Part shown: one piece after another, positions 59,345-64,000 of the stretch
Position numbering within the stretch: the first letter of the stretch is position 1
Layout: the number at the start of each line of letters is the position of its first letter
Notes under the pieces: model-generated
Told to the model about the DNA's origin: nothing
The model's database searches: none
The model's input: the letters and a program-made list of their open reading frames with translations, nothing else
Assembly: GCA_035079385.1 (NCBI GenBank)
Contig: JAVHKY010000030.1
Coordinates: 6,797,001-6,861,000 of the forward strand
Direction of reading: 5' to 3'
Length of the DNA stretch: 64,000 nt
Origin: Aspidiotus rigidus
Taxonomy: Eukaryota; Arthropoda; Insecta; Hemiptera; Diaspididae
Program-made: the position numbers and the translations under genes

Positions 59345-61965
59345 TCCGAAGAACTATACGGAGCGCGATCGACTACTGACAGTCATCGTGGTTCCCAATC
59401 TTCACACTCAATGTGCCGCAACGTATCGAATTGCATCCGAAAAATTAAAACCACAGACTCTATTGTTAAAAGCCTGTAACAATTATCTCGACTTTATAAT
59501 TAAGGTGGGTCTGTGGCTGAGTCCAATTGTGGGCAACTTTTCTTGTACTAAAACAATAAATTCAAACGCTCTGAGCCCTGAACACTTTCAGACGAGTTCA
59601 CCTTTTTCTAATTTCCTCTAATATTGTACAATCTACTTCCTTCCTGGAATCATAGGCGTTAATCTCACTCGCCTATGAGCTGCGGCTAGAGTTTCTGGTA
59701 GTTTGGACCCAAACAATTGACGAGTTTTTAAAATAACCGACCCAGCTCCAGCTCCCAAGGTTACTGAGGTGGGCCTTTTGCGTCCCTGTTTGGTCTTAAG
59801 AAGGAAAGCTGACTCGGCTATTCGACCTACTAGTTATTACCACGAGGAGGCATTGATTACGGACAAAAATCTGAAGATTTTTTCTTTTAGTTCTTGCTCC
59901 TGAAAAATTGGTACGAATGTAACGACTCTGGAATGAAATAAAATGATTCACATAGAATTGGTTTAGGTTATTCTACCTCCACATTTCTCATCGGTAATGG
60001 TCCAGATGAGATTACGGAAAATAAAAAGAGATCCCAGTCATGCCACGATTATCCAACACCTTGGATACGGGCGTCAGTATTAGGGACAATGACTGCAATT
60101 AAACTTCAGCTTCGTTAAAGAGGACACCAAGTCGAAGTTGATACTTTCCACTTATTGTATGGATCATAGTTGTCAACATTGCCAAGCAGACCTGATTGGG
60201 AGGCTTCCACCCCACTCATAGGATGCAGTCTACTCACTGTTGTAGATCATAAAATTTTGGTATAGCGCCTACGACAGCAATGAAATAACTGGTAGGATGT
60301 ATTATGATAGCGGTATCCCCAGAACTTCTTATTTACGGGACGTGGATACATCTTACAGTTATATAGGTAGAATAAACGAATTCCGAAAGATTGAATTTAT
60401 TGAGTGAATTGTAACTTTCCAGAAGTCTTCCGCCCCTCCTCCTCCGCGCTAATAAATAGTAGAAACTTACTCAAAGCGATTAGTAACTCAAAACATGGGT
60501 AAGTCCTAAGGCATGGTATCCTCCTAATGGTAACTTCACTATAGCAAGACGAGAAAGCAAAAATGAAAGAATTCACAAAATGCTAAAAGTAAATCGGTAA
60601 CCTTTGACCGTTAATTTTTTCCTCGACGTTTGTACCGAGAATGGAGTATTATACTTCGCAACAAAAAGGCGAACAACAATGTTGAGGATGTACAGTCATT
60701 GTACATGGACAAAGTATAAAGTGCAACGTAGTACCCATAATAAGTACGTGTGCGTGTATATGTACAGTAAAGGGAAATTCGTGCCCGGATGTTCCCTTTC
60801 TTCCTCTTCGGTATTCTTTAACACGTTAAATTTCCGCTAGTTTCGATTAACGTTGCATTATTGCTTCACGGATTTGCGGCAATACGGTAGCTAGGCAATC
60901 GGGCCACGCGGCAACGGCGATAGCAGCAGCTGGGACGGAGTGGCTCGCGGATGCGCTACGCAGAAGTGCACTATTTTTGTTCGACGGTCAGTGATAAAGC
61001 GTATGGTCATGCATAAAAGGTAGACTAAATAAAATACCTTGAATAAGGACGTTCTCGACGAAAAACGGATGGACATTTGTATTTTCGGCTTCTATTGAGC
61101 TTTTTTTGTGTTTTTTTTTTTTGTCTATTTTTCCTCAATCGGGAATTGTATTCTCTGCGGATTCCTATTTTTCCCGTTCTCATCGCGACAGTAATGAGGT
61201 TTTTCTCGACGAATAATGATGATTTGTTTCCCGTCTTGTTCTCCTTATCCGCTGTCTTCATTACTCCTTCTTCCTCGGTAATTTTCTTGTATATCTATCA
61301 TTTGACTCTCTTCAACTATAATTAAATTTTAGTCCTAGGTACTCTTTTTTGTTTTCATTTTTTTTCCACGTATTTTTCTTCCTTTTAATTGTTCTTAATC
61401 CTCCTTTTCTTTTCACTCGCGGGATTTTCTTTTGTATTGTCCTCAATAGGACAAGGTTTTTCGCCGTGCTTGTTAAATAACCTCGCGCCCATAATTAATC
61501 TCTTTTCTCTCTCTTATTAACAAGAGCAATTAAGAAGTACATTTCTGAACGAAACAGGTAATACTTACCGAAAATTTTCTTTGGAAGGTTAATATTATTT
61601 TTAGAATGTGCATCGGGAGAATAATTATTCGTTTTTTTTCCCTCCCTTTTTTTGGAGTAGCCACTATCAAGCTTCAGGCTGGGTGGTATATTTTTGATTG
61701 AAAAAATACCAACCGTCTTCCCGCAGGCTCCTATTTTATACTTTTGTTCAGAAATATTGAAATCGTGTATTATTCTAATAATTTATTCAACCCCTTCCAT
61801 TACAACGACTTGAGGTAGCTGATGTGATATCCAGCCATTTCATGAGTAAGAATGTAAAAATAACAAATTTACTCGTCCGCAAAATTTAGAAACAGAGAAT
61901 TTCTGGCGCGGTGGCCATTATCAATGAACAACAGAATACAACGGACACCAAAATTGAAAATTAAT
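59345..61965. other. Non-coding stretch, no recognisable gene
   Basis: No further Penelope-like or other domain could be read on either strand. The part at 59,640-60,400 is somewhat GC-richer. Short frames at 60,604-60,840 and 61,025-61,261 carry no motif. Confidence 0.45.
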
Positions 61966-61972
61966 AATACTA

Positions 61973-62420
61973 CTACAAACAGAGGATTGGATAAGAGAAG
62001 AACTGGTAAGTCATCCAATCGACGCTTTCTAACAAAGCCAGATCATCCGTGAAATTTCTAAGGCGAGTGTTGTCTCTATACCACTGACTAGGTTGTAGGT
62101 CAGAATAAGTAGTGATGAGCCCATACTGAAGATGTACTTTATTAAGGACATACATCGCGTACTTAGCCAAACTGTGGCAAATCTCAAAGTCCTCAACCAC
62201 TTTCCACCGACGGAACCTTTGCTCACACCGAATTGAGTGGCATTTGCTGATGTCAAACTGATGACCGGCCTCAATTAGAGGTTCGGCAAAGGTGGACTTT
62301 CTAGTTTTTAGATGAAGTGGCCGCAGATCTTCCCTACATAGAGCGTGATAATTATAAGCTCCACACCTCCCTAAGGAGTGGGATCTTTTGGCGAACCCAA
62401 GTGAGCACCTAAAACACGGA
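61973..62420 (-). mobile_element. Penelope-like element fragment: GIY-YIG C-terminal end
   Basis: Minus strand: ALYVGKI (about 62,325-62,345, the 'YIG' motif), then in the next frame REDLRPLHLKTRKSTFAEPL and IEAGHQFDI (62,240-62,340), the downstream helix and the conserved His region of the Penelope GIY-YIG domain. An in-frame 75-codon tail (MVEDFEICHSLAKYAMYVLN...) ends at 61,973. The RT part is missing. Its sequence differs from the GIY-YIG parts at 8.7 and 27.8 kb, so it is a different family. Confidence 0.7.
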
Positions 62421-62454
62421 GCTTATAATAGGCGGCTTTAAGTTTAGGATGGAG

Positions 62455-62553
62455 TTATTCGGAGGTACTGTACCGCCGTAGAAAAAATTATTCGGAGGTA
62501 CTGTACCGCCGCAGAAAAAATTATTCGGAGGTACTCTATAATTTAGGAAAAAT
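62455..62553. repeat. 33-bp tandem repeat, about 2.5 copies
   Basis: Units begin TTATTCGGAGGTACTGTACC at 62,455 and 62,488, and a third, diverging after GGTACT, at 62,521. The period is exactly 33. Each full unit contains the palindrome GGTACTGTACC. It lies about 100 bases beyond the stop codon of the MULE-type frame, so it may be in that element's 3' untranslated or subterminal region. Confidence 0.85.
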
Positions 62554-62668
62554 CATGTACTTTATAAAATTTAAACGTTTGAGGTACTTATATATACATA
62601 TTTGAGAGATATACGAAATATTACCTAGGTAGATTACTTACAAAAAATTTCAAGTACGTATAGACATA

Positions 62669-64000
62669 CTACTTCTCGCAGTCAGGACACAATTCAAAGT
62701 CCACTAAGCAGTCGTCATGAATTAAAGTAGAACAGCACGCTGTTGCAATGACATCGACGTCACCGTGATTTACGGGCATATCACATGCAGGACACTTTTG
62801 ATCACATAGCTTCTTCTTCTTTAAGTGGCTTCGTCTATCAAGAGACTCCGTGTTCTTTCGTTTTCGCTGCTTCTTCTGCTGAATCTGCGAGCCTCGGTCT
62901 GCAACTGATCTATTGAACGAGACAAGTTGACGCACGCTGCGTTTCGGTCTTCCGCGGGCTTTCAGTTTTGACTTGAATTTGAGGTCTGCAAATCTACTGG
63001 TCCCAGTATCATCGGGAGGAGGTGAGACGGCTGGAAAAATAATTTGAGATTCACTACCTTCCTCTGCTTCCTCATGTGGCACTGGTTCCTGATGATCAGA
63101 GCGCGGATTCTTAGGCATTTGTACGTTTATCGATGCACTCCTCCGGTTGTACTTCTGGACGGGAAACCGGAGGTGGAGGTGACAAGTGATCGCCGTTCTT
63201 ATGGTATCGTGGGTGAAAAAGTGACAGTTCAAAACTGGGTAGGTGAGCCTGCTGCCTCTTGAAAAGAATGTGCCGACACGGAGTTTGGTTTTGGCAATGA
63301 AATGTGCAGTCACACTTCGTGTAGGTAGAAATATAGAGTTTCTCATCATCTGCACTGAACCTTTCGAGAATACCGTCAGCTTCAATGGACAGTTTCTCCC
63401 GATGTATTTGCAGCGCTTTCAGACTTTTATGGTACAGTATACAGCCACGTGAATTCAGCATTAGGGATGCTTCTTCGTTTAAAGCACTGATCTCGGGATC
63501 AGGATCATAGATTTTCAGAGACTTGAAATTAGCTTGGTTTACAGCTTCAGTAACTCGCTCCTCGCAGAAAGAAACAAGGTGAATTACACTCATCTGGATC
63601 GAGGGAAGAGATGGAAATTTTGTTTGGATGCTCAATTTCAACGTCCAGAAGGACCTCTCTACCCGATTGTTAGTATTATCGCCAAGCGTCGGCAACTTCT
63701 TTCGATGAAAAGCAACCCACATCTCCTGACATGAGTCCCAGTTATTCAGGAATTGATCCTTCAATGAAACGTACTGCTTATTCGCTCGGACTTGGACATC
63801 TTGCGCAGATACCAGAAACGTATTCTTTCTTTCCTCATAATCGTCTTGCGATGTAGCATATATTGCACGTTTAAATTTGTCCATCAGATCACTCTTCCTT
63901 TCAACAGTCACCAGTGCAGTAGAAATCAATTTTTTGAGATATTTGATCACGTGGAAGTTACACAATAAAATGGTGGCATCTACGAATACTTCTTTCAGAA
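62669..64000 (-). CDS. MULE-type transposase with SWIM and RING-like zinc fingers; partial, one frameshift
   Basis: Transposase of a Mutator-like element, or a gene derived from one. The frame is open from the window edge, so the N-terminus and most catalytic residues lie outside. It begins LKEVFVDATILLCNFHVIKYL, the 'a.ilLCxFHvxka' block of MULE transposases. Counting from the codon at 63,965, DNTNNRVERSFWTLK is at residues 96-110 (family 'TNNxxErfxxxlK'), and a SWIM finger C-x-C...C-x-H is at 218-232. After KRTNA the frame ends near 63,111. The continuation is in another frame entered near 63,125: a GRPKR-type basic linker, then CPAC...CC...HDDC...CPDC, a RING-like cluster, with the stop at 62,669. 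The two frames share one continuous protein logic, so I infer a single frameshift. It could be a sequencing error, a dying copy or, less likely, programmed. Confidence 0.75.

Overview
This is a eukaryotic, almost certainly insect, stretch of AT-rich DNA with no complete host gene. The mitochondrial relics it carries use TGA for tryptophan. They keep cytochrome b followed by an oppositely oriented nad1, which is the ancestral insect order. Both points put the host in the arthropods. CpG dinucleotides look common, Penelope-like elements are abundant, and there is an AAA-ATPase-like (PF09820-type) relic of a kind I associate with wasp genomes. A hymenopteran, perhaps a parasitoid, is my best guess, but the sequence does not prove it.

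Layout. From 1 to about 8 kb the window is non-coding, with a diverged ~120-bp 'TCGA' repeat at 3.5-4.3 kb, low-complexity T-rich DNA at 7.3-7.7 kb and copies of a 'GGGACTTGG' repeat family. A Penelope-like element (PLE) with RT and GIY-YIG parts broken by frameshifts lies at 8.05-9.25 kb. The TCGA repeat returns inverted at 12.8-13.5 kb. A 234-bp inverted-repeat element (16.8-17.0 kb) abuts a 1.7-kb nuclear mitochondrial insertion (17.0-18.7 kb: cob then nad1). More PLE debris lies at 27.7-28.6 kb (two fragments in opposite orientation) and 37.3-37.8 kb. LINE remnants lie at 30.2-30.6 kb (R1-like) and 41.6-41.8 kb (RNase H). Inverted-repeat elements lie at 29.4-29.8 (hAT-like), 42.1-42.9, 48.4-49.1, 49.35-49.57 and 57.1-57.25 kb. 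A second mitochondrial insertion (cox2) sits at 52.9-53.6 kb between GGGACTTGG-type repeat motifs.

The right end (55.7-64 kb) is the richest part. It holds a decayed AAA-ATPase-like gene on the minus strand, a 144-bp foldback just upstream of it, two minus-strand PLE fragments (58.7-59.3 and 62.0-62.4 kb) and a 33-bp tandem repeat. The window ends inside a long minus-strand MULE-type transposase reading frame with a SWIM zinc finger and a RING-like cysteine cluster.

Nothing here forms an operon or a working pathway. The window is a transposon graveyard in an intergenic or long-intron region. The only candidate host exon is a short CpG-rich minus-strand frame at 40.87-41.05 kb, held at low confidence. 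Domain identifications come from reading translated motifs by eye; no database search was run.
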